From NCBI RefSeq assembly GCF_019236475.1, contig NZ_JAFAIX010000004.1:620001-684000 (forward strand): 64,000 bases of DNA, written 5' to 3'. Below are positions 26,707 through 34,297 of this stretch, one piece after another. This DNA is from Chitinophaga sp. (GTDB lineage: Bacteria > Bacteroidota > Bacteroidia > Chitinophagales > Chitinophagaceae). The notes beneath the pieces are model-generated. The model ran no database searches. It was not told the origin of the DNA and worked only from the letters and a program-made list of their open reading frames with translations. Each line of letters begins with the position of its first letter. Position 1 is the first letter of the stretch. Both the position numbers and the translations under genes were made by a program.

Positions 26707-27869
26707 TGGAACTTAGATATATTAAAAAGCATTCCTCACCTTCAGGTGATAGCCTGACAAGAAAAATAATTCAAGGTGAAAATCTTGATGTATTAGATTT
26801 GCTATCACATAATTATAGTGGTAAAGTTAAATGCATTTATATTGACCCTCCCTACAATAATGGAGAGAACTATACGCATTATGACGACTCTGTTCATGAG
26901 GAATGGATAGTAGAAATAAAAAGAAGACTCGAAAAGCTAAAACCGCTATTGAAATCAGATGGAAGTATTTGGATATCTATTGACGATTCGGAAGTTCACT
27001 ATCTTAAAGTAGCGGCAGATGAAATATTCGATAGAAGTAATTTTGTCACCACGATAATTTGGCAACAAAGAACAACAAGAGAAAATAGGAAAATATTTTC
27101 GAATAACCACGAGTATATACTCGTTTATGCTAAAAATAGATCGGACTTTTCTAAGTCCATGAACAAGCTAAAAGGAAATGGTGCGCAAATTGCGAGGTAT
27201 AAAAATCCTGACAATGACAAGCGAGGGGCATGGCAATCTGTTTCATTAAACGTGCAAGCAGGGCACGCTGTAAAATCACAGTTTTATGAAATAGTTAGTA
27301 CATCCGGCAAAGTCCATATCCCACCTAAGGGCAGGTGCTGGGTTTATAATAAACATAAGATGGACGCTCTTATAGAAGATGGTAGAGTATGGTTTGGAAA
27401 TGATGGTAATGGTGTTCCAAGGCTTAAAAAATTTTTATCAGAATCTGAAATTATAATAACACCCGAAACACTTTGGCTTGCTGACGAAGTTGGAACAAAT
27501 AAAGAAGCAAAGAAACATTTGATGAAGCTATTTCCTGAAAAGGACATATTCGATACTCCCAAACCAGAGAGGCTGATACAACGAATATTGGAAATAGCAA
27601 CAAAGGAAAATGATTTGGTTTTAGATTCATATGTCGGAACGGGTACAGCTATCGCTGTTGCTCACAAAATGAAAAGGCAATATATTGGAATTGACAAAGG
27701 TGAACATATTATTGACTACGCTGTTGCACGCCAACGGCTGGTTTTAGAAGGCAAGGGGTTAGGTGTTTTAGAAAGAAAGTCTGAGGAGCATGAAGGGTTT
27801 GATTTTTATAAACTAACCCCTGAAACAAGTAACAAGGAAATTGCTTCAGTCAACACGACTTTCGCATAG
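26703..27869 (+). CDS. DNA adenine methyltransferase, beta-type motif order
   Basis: 388 residues from ATG 26703, which overlaps the previous stop codon in an ATGA arrangement; TTG 26691 would be less natural. Motif IV DPPY comes first (IYIDPPYNNGENYTHYDD), and motif I last (VLDSYVGTGTAIAVAHKM), with the SAM fold at the C-terminal end, the beta-class arrangement of N6-adenine enzymes related to type III Mod. The recognition domain lies between. It completes the nuclease-two-methyltransferase operon. Its base composition is AT-rich, like its neighbours in this region. Confidence 0.88.
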   Translation: MMELRYIKKHSSPSGDSLTRKIIQGENLDVLDLLSHNYSGKVKCIYIDPPYNNGENYTHYDDSVHEEWIVEIKRRLEKLKPLLKSDGSIWISIDDSEVHYLKVAADEIFDRSNFVTTIIWQQRTTRENRKIFSNNHEYILVYAKNRSDFSKSMNKLKGNGAQIARYKNPDNDKRGAWQSVSLNVQAGHAVKSQFYEIVSTSGKVHIPPKGRCWVYNKHKMDALIEDGRVWFGNDGNGVPRLKKFLSESEIIITPETLWLADEVGTNKEAKKHLMKLFPEKDIFDTPKPERLIQRILEIATKENDLVLDSYVGTGTAIAVAHKMKRQYIGIDKGEHIIDYAVARQRLVLEGKGLGVLERKSEEHEGFDFYKLTPETSNKEIASVNTTFA

Positions 27870-27964
27870 GCGAGTTGATGAGCAAGATTCAGCAGTAGTT
27901 CATCGGAAAAAATTAATAATAAATTGGGGTTCTGTGCTTAACTTTCGTAAATCAAACACAAAAA

Positions 27965-27996
27965 GGTTCGAGTTTTGTACCATAAGGATCACAGGA
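27965..27996 (+). other. Degenerate copy of tRNA-Lys 3' end (candidate attachment site)
   Basis: GGTTCGAGT at 27965-27973 and GGATCACAGGA at 27986-27996 repeat the T-loop and 3' acceptor/discriminator plus downstream bases of the tRNA at 23660-23732 (GGTTCGAGT and GGATCACAGGA), with an altered, longer intervening segment. It is followed by its own terminator, as a tRNA would be. The arrangement fits attL (intact tRNA) and attR (old 3' end) of an element carrying the restriction-modification genes. Confidence 0.65.
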
Positions 27997-28005
27997 TAAA
28001 GATTG

Positions 28006-28037
28006 AAACCTGCGCCTGGCGCAGGTTTTTCTTTTTT
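28006..28037. terminator. Intrinsic terminator
   Basis: AAACCTGCGC (28006-28015) pairs with GCGCAGGTTT (28019-28028), followed by a T-rich tail ending in TTTTTTAGTCG. It can serve the plus-strand methyltransferase operon or the tRNA remnant and the minus-strand gene at 28061. Its tail resembles that of element A at 15461. Confidence 0.8.
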
Positions 28038-28060
28038 AGTCGAATTGGCTGTACCTGACC

Positions 28061-28684
28061 TTATTGTTGTAAAAATGTCTCTCGGCCTGTATTGTAATTG
28101 TTCGTAATTATTCGATGCATGTAAAAAGTTGGTACTGATTCATTGCCTTGCTCTTCGCATCTCATTTTATGGTAGACACTTTCAATTCCCATTTCTTTAA
28201 GCTCTTTAACCACATCAGAATGATTCCACCACCTATCCCATTTGTCCCAAATTACATTGCTGTTGAAGTCACCCGCAATAATTATTTCACGTTCAAAAAA
28301 ATATCGCTTGTTAGTTTGAAGGTACTTCCAAAATTGGCCAATATATTCAAAAGTTGGTGAATTGTTTTGGTGTGTCCAAATTCCTAATAGTTGAAAATCA
28401 TTGTTTACTAGACAAGGCAAAAAGTACTTAACAGTGTGATCTTGAAAATGATTGCTCCATGGCAACGATGTAATCTTAATGTTTCGTCCTGCAAAAATCC
28501 CTAAACCGCGGTTCGGTATATCACCAATCCATAATGAATTACTAGACCATTCCCTATATCTCTCATGCTTGGTTTCTTTCGGATTTTCACATTCCTGAAT
28601 AATATAAATATCTGCGTTTAATTTGTGTAACGTTTCGAATTTATCTCTAAGAGTGCCATTGCAGTTCCAAGTTACGATTTTCAA
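28061..28684 (-). CDS. Endonuclease/exonuclease/phosphatase-fold protein, C-terminally shortened
   Basis: 207 residues. The first half shows EEP-family motifs: IVTWNCNG, IIQECENP and IIAGDFNSN. These are metal and phosphate-binding residues of DNase I-like phosphodiesterases. Family members normally continue through a motif around HIDYxx and a final Asp-His, which are absent; after FYMHR the protein ends in an unrelated short tail (RIITNNYNTGRETFLQQ). It therefore lacks residues thought to be essential and may be a broken gene, or a remnant whose end was cut by an insertion. No signal peptide is seen. Confidence 0.75.
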   Translation of the reverse strand: MKIVTWNCNGTLRDKFETLHKLNADIYIIQECENPKETKHERYREWSSNSLWIGDIPNRGLGIFAGRNIKITSLPWSNHFQDHTVKYFLPCLVNNDFQLLGIWTHQNNSPTFEYIGQFWKYLQTNKRYFFEREIIIAGDFNSNVIWDKWDRWWNHSDVVKELKEMGIESVYHKMRCEEQGNESVPTFYMHRIITNNYNTGRETFLQQ

Positions 28685-28752
28685 GTTTTATGCTTTTACG
28701 GGTGTCTATCTATATTTGGAGAAGCGATATTTTAAAAGTTTCTTTATTGGGG

Positions 28753-29421
28753 TTAATTTAATTTTTCAAGGATTTCCGCATACTTATTATTGGAAGCGTG
28801 CAGTTTATCAGCTAGAAACGATATTTTCTTTATTGATTCAGCTTTATACTGGTCAAGGACTTCAAGGTTGTTTAATTTTACCACGGTACCAGACATACAA
28901 ACCATGATCATGCCTTTCTCGCCTCCCATTTCAGAGTAATCAATATCAACCGCAATAACTGCATTGCCACCCACCCTCACTGCTTTTGACCTTATTTGTT
29001 GGAGGCATAGTTCCTCACCGCTGGCTATTTTCTTGTTATAGGCTTGGGATTGCATTCCAAAAAAATCAGTCCAAGAGGCCCCGACGTCTGTAAATAGACC
29101 GGTACCGGTTGTACTTTGACCAGTTGCTAAACCTAACACTTTATAATCCCAGTTAAATGGGCTGAGTGTGGTAATCACAGGCACATTTTTAATATGCTCC
29201 ATTATTTCATCCTGAATCTTTTTCCGTATAGCCACAAATTTGTTGAATGCCTGATCATACGTATCAGAAAGGCATTTGCTGCAACCTGTAATTTTTGGGG
29301 AGTTGTTTATTTCCGCTATTAATTCGGATTTTATGTCACTCATAAGGAAATTGCTACTGAATACGCCGTCCTTTATTTTGGCGCCGCAATTTGGACAAGA
29401 TGTTAAATTATTCATACGCAA
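28753..29421 (-). CDS. YbjQ-like heavy-metal-binding domain protein with Zn ribbon
   Basis: 222 residues. An N-terminal zinc ribbon (SCPNCGAK and a later CSKC) precedes a coiled segment, then a YbjQ/DUF74 domain: VPVITTLSPFNW, TGTGLFTDVGASW, AVRVGGNAVIAVDIDYSEM and MVCMSGTVVKL. DUF74 proteins assemble in pentamers and are linked to metals, without an established reaction. It is 69 bp upstream, on the same strand, of the EEP-like gene. Transferred-region neighbours and AT-rich codon use suggest it arrived with the element. Confidence 0.78.
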   Translation of the reverse strand: MRMNNLTSCPNCGAKIKDGVFSSNFLMSDIKSELIAEINNSPKITGCSKCLSDTYDQAFNKFVAIRKKIQDEIMEHIKNVPVITTLSPFNWDYKVLGLATGQSTTGTGLFTDVGASWTDFFGMQSQAYNKKIASGEELCLQQIRSKAVRVGGNAVIAVDIDYSEMGGEKGMIMVCMSGTVVKLNNLEVLDQYKAESIKKISFLADKLHASNNKYAEILEKLN

Positions 29422-29632
29422 TCAATTGATAGTGAACAGAGATTTATCTATTGAATATAAATAAATATTTTCTATTGAGTAGATATTTGAGCATTCTTGG
29501 CATATGTTGAGATGAAAAAGTTTTGGTCGCTAGTCGTTTGTGGAAGATAGAACCGGCCGGCTTCGCCAGCCAGTTTCACGTTGGAGCATGGAGCTTTGCT
29601 ACCTATTTTCCAGGATAACAGCTATTGAAAAT
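29422..29632. other. Intergenic stretch upstream of mobC relic
   Basis: No gene is seen. It contains short GC-rich inverted sequence around 29555-29575 (GGCCGGCTTCGCCAGCC), the kind of local structure found at transfer origins, and mobilisation genes follow. The assignment as an oriT remnant is only a guess. Confidence 0.25.
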
Positions 29633-30015
29633 ATGGAACAGGTAAACCAAAAGAAGAAAGGTAAAGGGGCCGCCCTTTAAAGCCAGTGAAGAAAGAAATG
29701 CGTACAGGCGTTAGGTTTACAAAGGCGGAGTATTTTATTGTAAAAGGAATGGCTTTAAAGGCCGGAATGAGGTACACTGGATACATCCGTCATATGGCAC
29801 TATTTGGGGCTGTAATCCCCTGTTCAAATGACGAGGAAAGGCCGTCTTTAAAATGCTCATTGGTATGGCTAATAACATCAACCAGCTATCTAAACAGGCA
29901 CACAATGAAGGTATGCTTAAGGCCCATGGTGTTTTTTGAAAATTACCGTCAGCAATTGGATGACATAATAAACTGGAGTGTAAATGGAGTCTGCCAACAT
30001 TCTACCGTAAGATGA
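29633..30015 (+). pseudogene. mobC-like mobilisation gene, frameshifted relic
   Basis: An ATG at 29633 opens MEQVNQKKKGKG and stops after 16 codons. Another frame supplies KASEERN-type residues, and a third continues with RTGVRFTKAEYFIVKGMALK and YTGYIRHMALFG, typical of MobC relaxosome proteins. Past about 29850 the expected MLIGMANNINQLSKQAHNEG lies in a shifted frame and then returns near 29935 (VFFENYRQQLDDII). At least three indels are needed, so the gene is broken. MobC assists a relaxase at the nick site; no relaxase is present here. Confidence 0.7.
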
Positions 30016-30155
30016 GTACGACCCCAATAAATGATCACGAACCGTCTGCCATGTTGAGTAATGTGGAGATTGAAATGGTCATCAAAATCTGGCGGCAAAT
30101 GATCAAAACTACCAATGAAAAGTTTGAGGCAGGAATAAGAGAACGAGCATTATAA
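30012..30155 (+). CDS. Small ORF (47 aa) overlapping mobC relic end
   Basis: ATG 30012 overlaps the mobC-relic stop in an ATGA pattern; the reading frame encodes MSTTPINDHEPS through GIRERAL. The short helical segment (EIEMVIKIWRQMIKTTNEKF) looks plausible, but no family is known. It could be the truncated start of the mobilisation partner or an intact small gene of the element. Confidence 0.35.
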   Translation: MSTTPINDHEPSAMLSNVEIEMVIKIWRQMIKTTNEKFEAGIRERAL

Positions 30156-30164
30156 TAAATGGAA

Positions 30165-30189
30165 GGGAGGCTGTATAAATCGGCCTCCC
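30165..30189 (+). terminator. Weak hairpin after small ORF
   Basis: GGGAGGC (30165-30171) pairs with GCCTCCC (30183-30189). There is no T-run, so terminator function is uncertain. Confidence 0.35.
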
Positions 30190-30343
30190 CATTAATTGGA
30201 GTCTCGTTGTACCAGATGTTCGTATCTTGACTTTTACCCTTACAGGATTACATTACAACTGCCGAGGATATACGTTATAGATTTTTTAAATTACATTGGA
30301 TTATAAAAAAACCTGATAAATTAAAATTGATTTTGGTATTCCT

Positions 30344-30793
30344 ATGGGCTATGAATTACACATTACACGTCAGGATACATGGTATGACGAGGATTTTAGC
30401 AAGCAAATATCGATGGAGGAATGGAAAAATTATTTAACTGATGACCCAGAAATGAGGCTAGATAATTATGCAGAAGCAAGTTTTGAGGATGGAAGTGTGC
30501 TAAGAATTGAAGGTGAAGGGCTGGCCGTCTGGACCAAACATTCTCGTCTCCTTAATGTATGGTTCAGCTATTACAAAGGAAATATTTGCGTTAAAAGTCC
30601 CGATGAGGAAGTTATATTGAAAATGGTCAACATTGCCCAAAAACTTGATGCCAGAGTTCAAGGCGACGACATGGAATATTATGGAAAAAAAGGTTTGATA
30701 CTTCCAGATTCCCAAGTGGTAACAAATGTTCAATCTTGGCGACGAATGTACAATAAGTTTACTTCGTTTTTCAATAAATGGAAAAAACAATAA
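30344..30793 (+). CDS. Hypothetical protein (MGYxLHITR type)
   Basis: 149 residues, cytoplasmic. It starts MGYELHITRQDTWYDED and has ISMEEWKNYLTDDPEM, LRIEGEGLAVWTKH and DDMEYYGKKG. This N-terminal pattern is seen in short Bacteroidota proteins of unknown role, sometimes beside toxin or mobile-element genes; no function can be given. It is intact, unlike the relics on either side, and its own terminator follows. Confidence 0.6.
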   Translation: MGYELHITRQDTWYDEDFSKQISMEEWKNYLTDDPEMRLDNYAEASFEDGSVLRIEGEGLAVWTKHSRLLNVWFSYYKGNICVKSPDEEVILKMVNIAQKLDARVQGDDMEYYGKKGLILPDSQVVTNVQSWRRMYNKFTSFFNKWKKQ

Positions 30794-30814
30794 TCCATAC
30801 GCAATTTGTTTGAA

Positions 30815-30846
30815 ATGGAGGCGCCACTTACTGCGCCTCCATAGTT
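30815..30846 (+). terminator. Intrinsic terminator
   Basis: ATGGAGGCGC (30815-30824) pairs perfectly with GCGCCTCCAT (30833-30842); a TTGTTTT tail follows. It terminates the 30344 gene and borders the integrase relic. Confidence 0.75.
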
Positions 30847-30849
30847 GTT

Positions 30850-31115
30850 TTAATATACATTTTTTACCGGGTGATCCATATTTATAATATTTCCGCGTTT
30901 GGCCCAGATGTCCTGTACCAAATTGGCCGCCTCTTCTGGTGTAATCCTTATATACCGGTAAAAGTCTCTCAGACTCTCATGTCCGCTGATTTTCATAATT
31001 AATTCTACCGGTGTACCTACCAGAAACTCATTCGTCCAGAATGACCGGCGGCAGGTATGGGTGGTGATCCACCTTCACTACAAATCTGATCCACAACATA
31101 TTCGCTGTTTCCCCA
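30850..31115 (-). pseudogene. Tyrosine recombinase C-terminal relic
   Basis: Read on the minus strand toward 30850, the frame gives ITTHTCRRSFWTNEFL, then ELIMKISGHESLRDFYRYI and ITPEEAANLVQDIWAKRG. These contain the HxxRR catalytic motif, the later His of the SGH segment and the nucleophile Tyr (FYRYI) of phage-type integrases. A frameshift separates this from the preceding EYVVDQICSEGG segment near 31075, and the N-terminal two thirds are missing. It is the residue of the integrase of a decayed element. Confidence 0.8.
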
Positions 31116-31261
31116 AACTCATCATCCATATCTATTTATCCATAATATTCTATCGCAGTAAATTTTACGATTTTTGTATATTAAATTAGGGATCAGAAGT
31201 TGCGATCGGGATGTACAAAATGCGCAAGAAGGAATAAGAATCATCTTATTTAAATCGATAT

Positions 31262-32086
31262 ATGCTCTATTACCAGCAATATTATCCATCCATTCAACTG
31301 GCAGACTTCATAGAATGCTATTGGGTATTACATGCGCCGGATCGGTTTATGGATGCACCTGACCGCTTAATACCAGGCGGACGAGTGGAACTGATCTTTG
31401 ATTTTGGCGACCCGACGGATTGGTTAATAACAGCGGATAACCCTCATGGCACCCGTTTGAGTGGGCCGGTGATTATGGGACAACGCAACCAAATTTTTTA
31501 TGTGAAAAGTACTGGTAAAGCAACGATGCTAGGCTTGCGTTTTAAGCCCGGCGGACTGGCAGCATTTACTAATTTGCCGGTATCTGATCTATTAAATATC
31601 CTGATGCCTGCTGAACTTATTTTAGGACCGGCAGTAAAAAGCTTGGAGATGCAGTTATCAGATTATCCGGATGATGACAAGCGAATACAAGTACTGGATG
31701 CTTTATTAAAGACCGCATTAAGAAATACACCAACTGATCAGTCAGTGGTTAACCTAAGCATTGATATGCTGCGTAACAGTCAGGATGATATATCTATTGA
31801 CACCGTCTGCCAGCAAACAGGATGGTATTATAAAAAGCTGGAGCGGATTTTTCTGAAAAATATCGGGTATACACCGAAGTATTACCATAAAATACTTCGT
31901 TTCAATAAAGCAGTTAGGTGTATGCAAGCCTCACATACCCTAGCTGATGTGAGCCATTTATGCAATTACTTTGACCAGGCGCATTTCATCCGTGATTTCC
32001 GGTTGTTTACTGGCACCACTCCCAGCCAGTTTAAAAAAGAGGACAATAAAATAGCGGATATGCTCATAAAACATCAGCGTGTCTAA
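31262..32086 (+). CDS. AraC-family transcriptional regulator
   Basis: 274 residues. The N-terminal domain (YYQQYYPSIQLADFIECYWV, LIPGGRVELIFDFGDP) is the sensory domain common in Bacteroidota AraC regulators. The C-terminal HTH pair is shown by DTVCQQTGWYYKKLERIFLK and VSHLCNYFDQAHFIRDFRLF. No effector is known. It lies 60 bp upstream of the Lnt-like gene on the same strand, with a -7 box between them. Confidence 0.85.
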   Translation: MLYYQQYYPSIQLADFIECYWVLHAPDRFMDAPDRLIPGGRVELIFDFGDPTDWLITADNPHGTRLSGPVIMGQRNQIFYVKSTGKATMLGLRFKPGGLAAFTNLPVSDLLNILMPAELILGPAVKSLEMQLSDYPDDDKRIQVLDALLKTALRNTPTDQSVVNLSIDMLRNSQDDISIDTVCQQTGWYYKKLERIFLKNIGYTPKYYHKILRFNKAVRCMQASHTLADVSHLCNYFDQAHFIRDFRLFTGTTPSQFKKEDNKIADMLIKHQRV

Positions 32087-32116
32087 AATATACAATTCTA
32101 CCCCGGAAAAACCGTA

Positions 32117-32124
32117 TAGCTTTG
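32117..32124 (+). promoter_or_regulatory. Probable -7 box of the Lnt-like gene
   Basis: TAGCTTTG at 32117-32124 matches TAnnTTTG and lies 22 bp before the ATG. A recognisable -33 box is missing, so the AraC protein encoded just upstream may help recruit polymerase (inference). Confidence 0.45.
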
Positions 32125-32146
32125 ACAATAATACTAAACTTATATC

Positions 32147-33595
32147 ATGTCGGAATTAAAACCGGTCTCCAAAGCATTATTAGCCGCAGGACTGCTTTTT
32201 GCGGGTATTTGCTGGTATTTATCGTTTAGCTTATCAGCACATATTTGGTGGCTATTATGGTTGGCGCCTATTCCCATACTTTATTTGGCGTTACGACTTA
32301 CAGGCAAATGGGCTTTCTTATTAGCTTTTGCTGGTTACTTAATTGGAAGGCTTAGCTGGGTACCTTATTTATTAAGTATTTTACCTCTGCCGCTGGTGTT
32401 TGTGTTTACACTGTTTATGCCCTTGATTTTCGCAGTACTGGTGATAGCTGCTAGAAAGCTGATGCTTACCTATTCCCATTGGTCCACTGTATTTGTATTC
32501 CCTGTTTTGTTTACTACAATGGAGTATCTCTGGATCATCACCACCCCGGACGGAACGGCAGGCAGCATTGCCTATACACAATGCGATTTTTTACCACTCG
32601 TGCAGGTCGCTTCTCTGACAGGCATACAGGGGATCACCTTTTTTGTCACTTTTATCCCTACAGTTGTAGCGTTCATCATTTACCGGTATCAACAAAAACA
32701 ATCCATCCGCGCACTTTCCTTTGTAACTATTGGCGTTTTTGTAGCTACGATGGTTTGGGGTGTGGTGCGTTTACATCAAAAGTCTGTTGCTGCTAAATCA
32801 TTGCAAGTGGGTATGGTGACCATTGATAAGCGGGCTTATCACAAAGAATTTAAAAAAGGGGAGGACAGGGATTTGTACTTAGCAGGCCTTTACCTGAGCC
32901 AGGTAGGGGAATTGGTAAAGCGGGGGGCAGAGATAGTTGTGTTTCCTGAAAAAATATTTACTGTAAGAGATAACCGCCGCCAAGGTTTCATTCAGCAGTT
33001 TAAAGATACTGCCATTGCACATCACGTAGGCATCGTTGCTTGCGTGGCACAGCAAAAAGGGGACTATTATGAAAACAGGGCTTGGGTGATAGATAAGGAC
33101 GGAAAGCTCCTGGCAGACTACCAGAAAGTACATTTGGTGGTAGGAGAAGTGCTGGATAGCGTACTACCAGGAAAAGAACCCGGTATATTTCTCAGGAACG
33201 GTGCACCAGAAGGAGTGGCCATTTGTAAGGACATGGATTTTCAGCAATACATCAGCAGGTATGGTAAAGCAGATTGTAACGTTTTATATGTACCGGCCTG
33301 GGACTTTGAGCGAGATGGTTGGCTGCATAGCCGGATGGCGATCATGAGATGTGTGGAAGGCGGTTATGGAATGGTAAGAAATGCCAGGCGAGGTAGGCAG
33401 ACTATCAACGATTATTGCGGCAGGGTTTTGTATGAGGCCAATAGCGATAATAGCACGCCTGTAATGTTAATAGGCCGCGTAGATATACAGCATTATCCTA
33501 CACTTTATAACAAGTGGGGTGATTGGTTCAGTATTTTAAATACCATTGCATCGCTGGCGTGCCTGGTACTTTTAGTAAAAGCCAGGCGGAAATAA
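32147..33595 (+). CDS. Apolipoprotein N-acyltransferase-like membrane nitrilase
   Basis: 482 residues. Six or so hydrophobic segments in the first 200 residues precede a carbon-nitrogen hydrolase domain with the Glu-Lys-Cys triad positions VVFPEKIF, DYQKVHLV and AICKDMDF. This is the architecture of Lnt, which transfers an acyl chain to lipoproteins, but the sequence around the Cys differs from ordinary Lnt, and the adjacent AraC gene suggests regulated use. It could be a paralog with another acyl substrate. C-terminal membrane helix ends at VKARRK. Confidence 0.8.
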   Translation: MSELKPVSKALLAAGLLFAGICWYLSFSLSAHIWWLLWLAPIPILYLALRLTGKWAFLLAFAGYLIGRLSWVPYLLSILPLPLVFVFTLFMPLIFAVLVIAARKLMLTYSHWSTVFVFPVLFTTMEYLWIITTPDGTAGSIAYTQCDFLPLVQVASLTGIQGITFFVTFIPTVVAFIIYRYQQKQSIRALSFVTIGVFVATMVWGVVRLHQKSVAAKSLQVGMVTIDKRAYHKEFKKGEDRDLYLAGLYLSQVGELVKRGAEIVVFPEKIFTVRDNRRQGFIQQFKDTAIAHHVGIVACVAQQKGDYYENRAWVIDKDGKLLADYQKVHLVVGEVLDSVLPGKEPGIFLRNGAPEGVAICKDMDFQQYISRYGKADCNVLYVPAWDFERDGWLHSRMAIMRCVEGGYGMVRNARRGRQTINDYCGRVLYEANSDNSTPVMLIGRVDIQHYPTLYNKWGDWFSILNTIASLACLVLLVKARRK

Positions 33596-33648
33596 TAGCG
33601 CCCTCACGCTTCCAAATGTGTTATCCCGTTATCAAGCAATATATTTAA

Positions 33649-34014
33649 TTACCCATGATACACACGGCTAGCAACAATCAGCCCGTCCGCTATTTCCAGC
33701 ACCTCTGCGACCAGCATATCTGGTTCTGTGGGCACTTGTCTGACGTATTCCATAAAAACCCGCTCATCATTTGCTGTCAAGGTATTTATTTGATAATGCA
33801 GTTCTGGAATTCTATCAAAAGCATCCTGCCACCACTTCCTTAATGCATCCTTCCCACTCACTAGGCCGTTGGTTTCCGGGTGACGTATTTTTAGCTTAGG
33901 GCTGTAATGCACCGCCTGGTCATGATAGAGAGAAAGTAATTTTTCAAGATTACGTGCATTAAATGCATTGAGCCATGTTTGAGCGATATATTCCAGATTG
34001 CCGTTTGTTGACAT
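33649..34014 (-). CDS. SnoaL-like/NTF2-fold protein
   Basis: 121 residues, one NTF2-like cone fold: IAQTWLNAFNARNLEKLLSLYHDQAVHYSP, KDALRKWWQDAF and VFMEYVRQVP. Members include cyclases, isomerases and proteins without enzyme activity; nothing here decides. A -7 box (TACTTTTG) reads on the minus strand at 34040-34047. The gene is convergent with the Lnt-like gene. Confidence 0.78.
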   Translation of the reverse strand: MSTNGNLEYIAQTWLNAFNARNLEKLLSLYHDQAVHYSPKLKIRHPETNGLVSGKDALRKWWQDAFDRIPELHYQINTLTANDERVFMEYVRQVPTEPDMLVAEVLEIADGLIVASRVYHG

Positions 34015-34297
34015 AAAATATGTTTAGATAGTTGGTGGTCAAAAGTAGGGAAAGTTCGGTGATTAAGTCTTAGAGCACTCCCGTATGTATTAGGAAATCC
34101 CATTCCCTCTCTTGAAAATAGGGAAATAAGGCAACTTAATAGGTAAATCAACCATCATTTAATCCGTCGCCATCTCCGAAATTTGGGGATAGGAAGCCCT
34201 TCGCAGGCATGAAAAAAATTTGAGGATAAAATTGTATCTTCCAGTATACTCAACATGCTGTTTGCGGTGCTTAGGTAAGAGTATTAATTGCTGCTGC

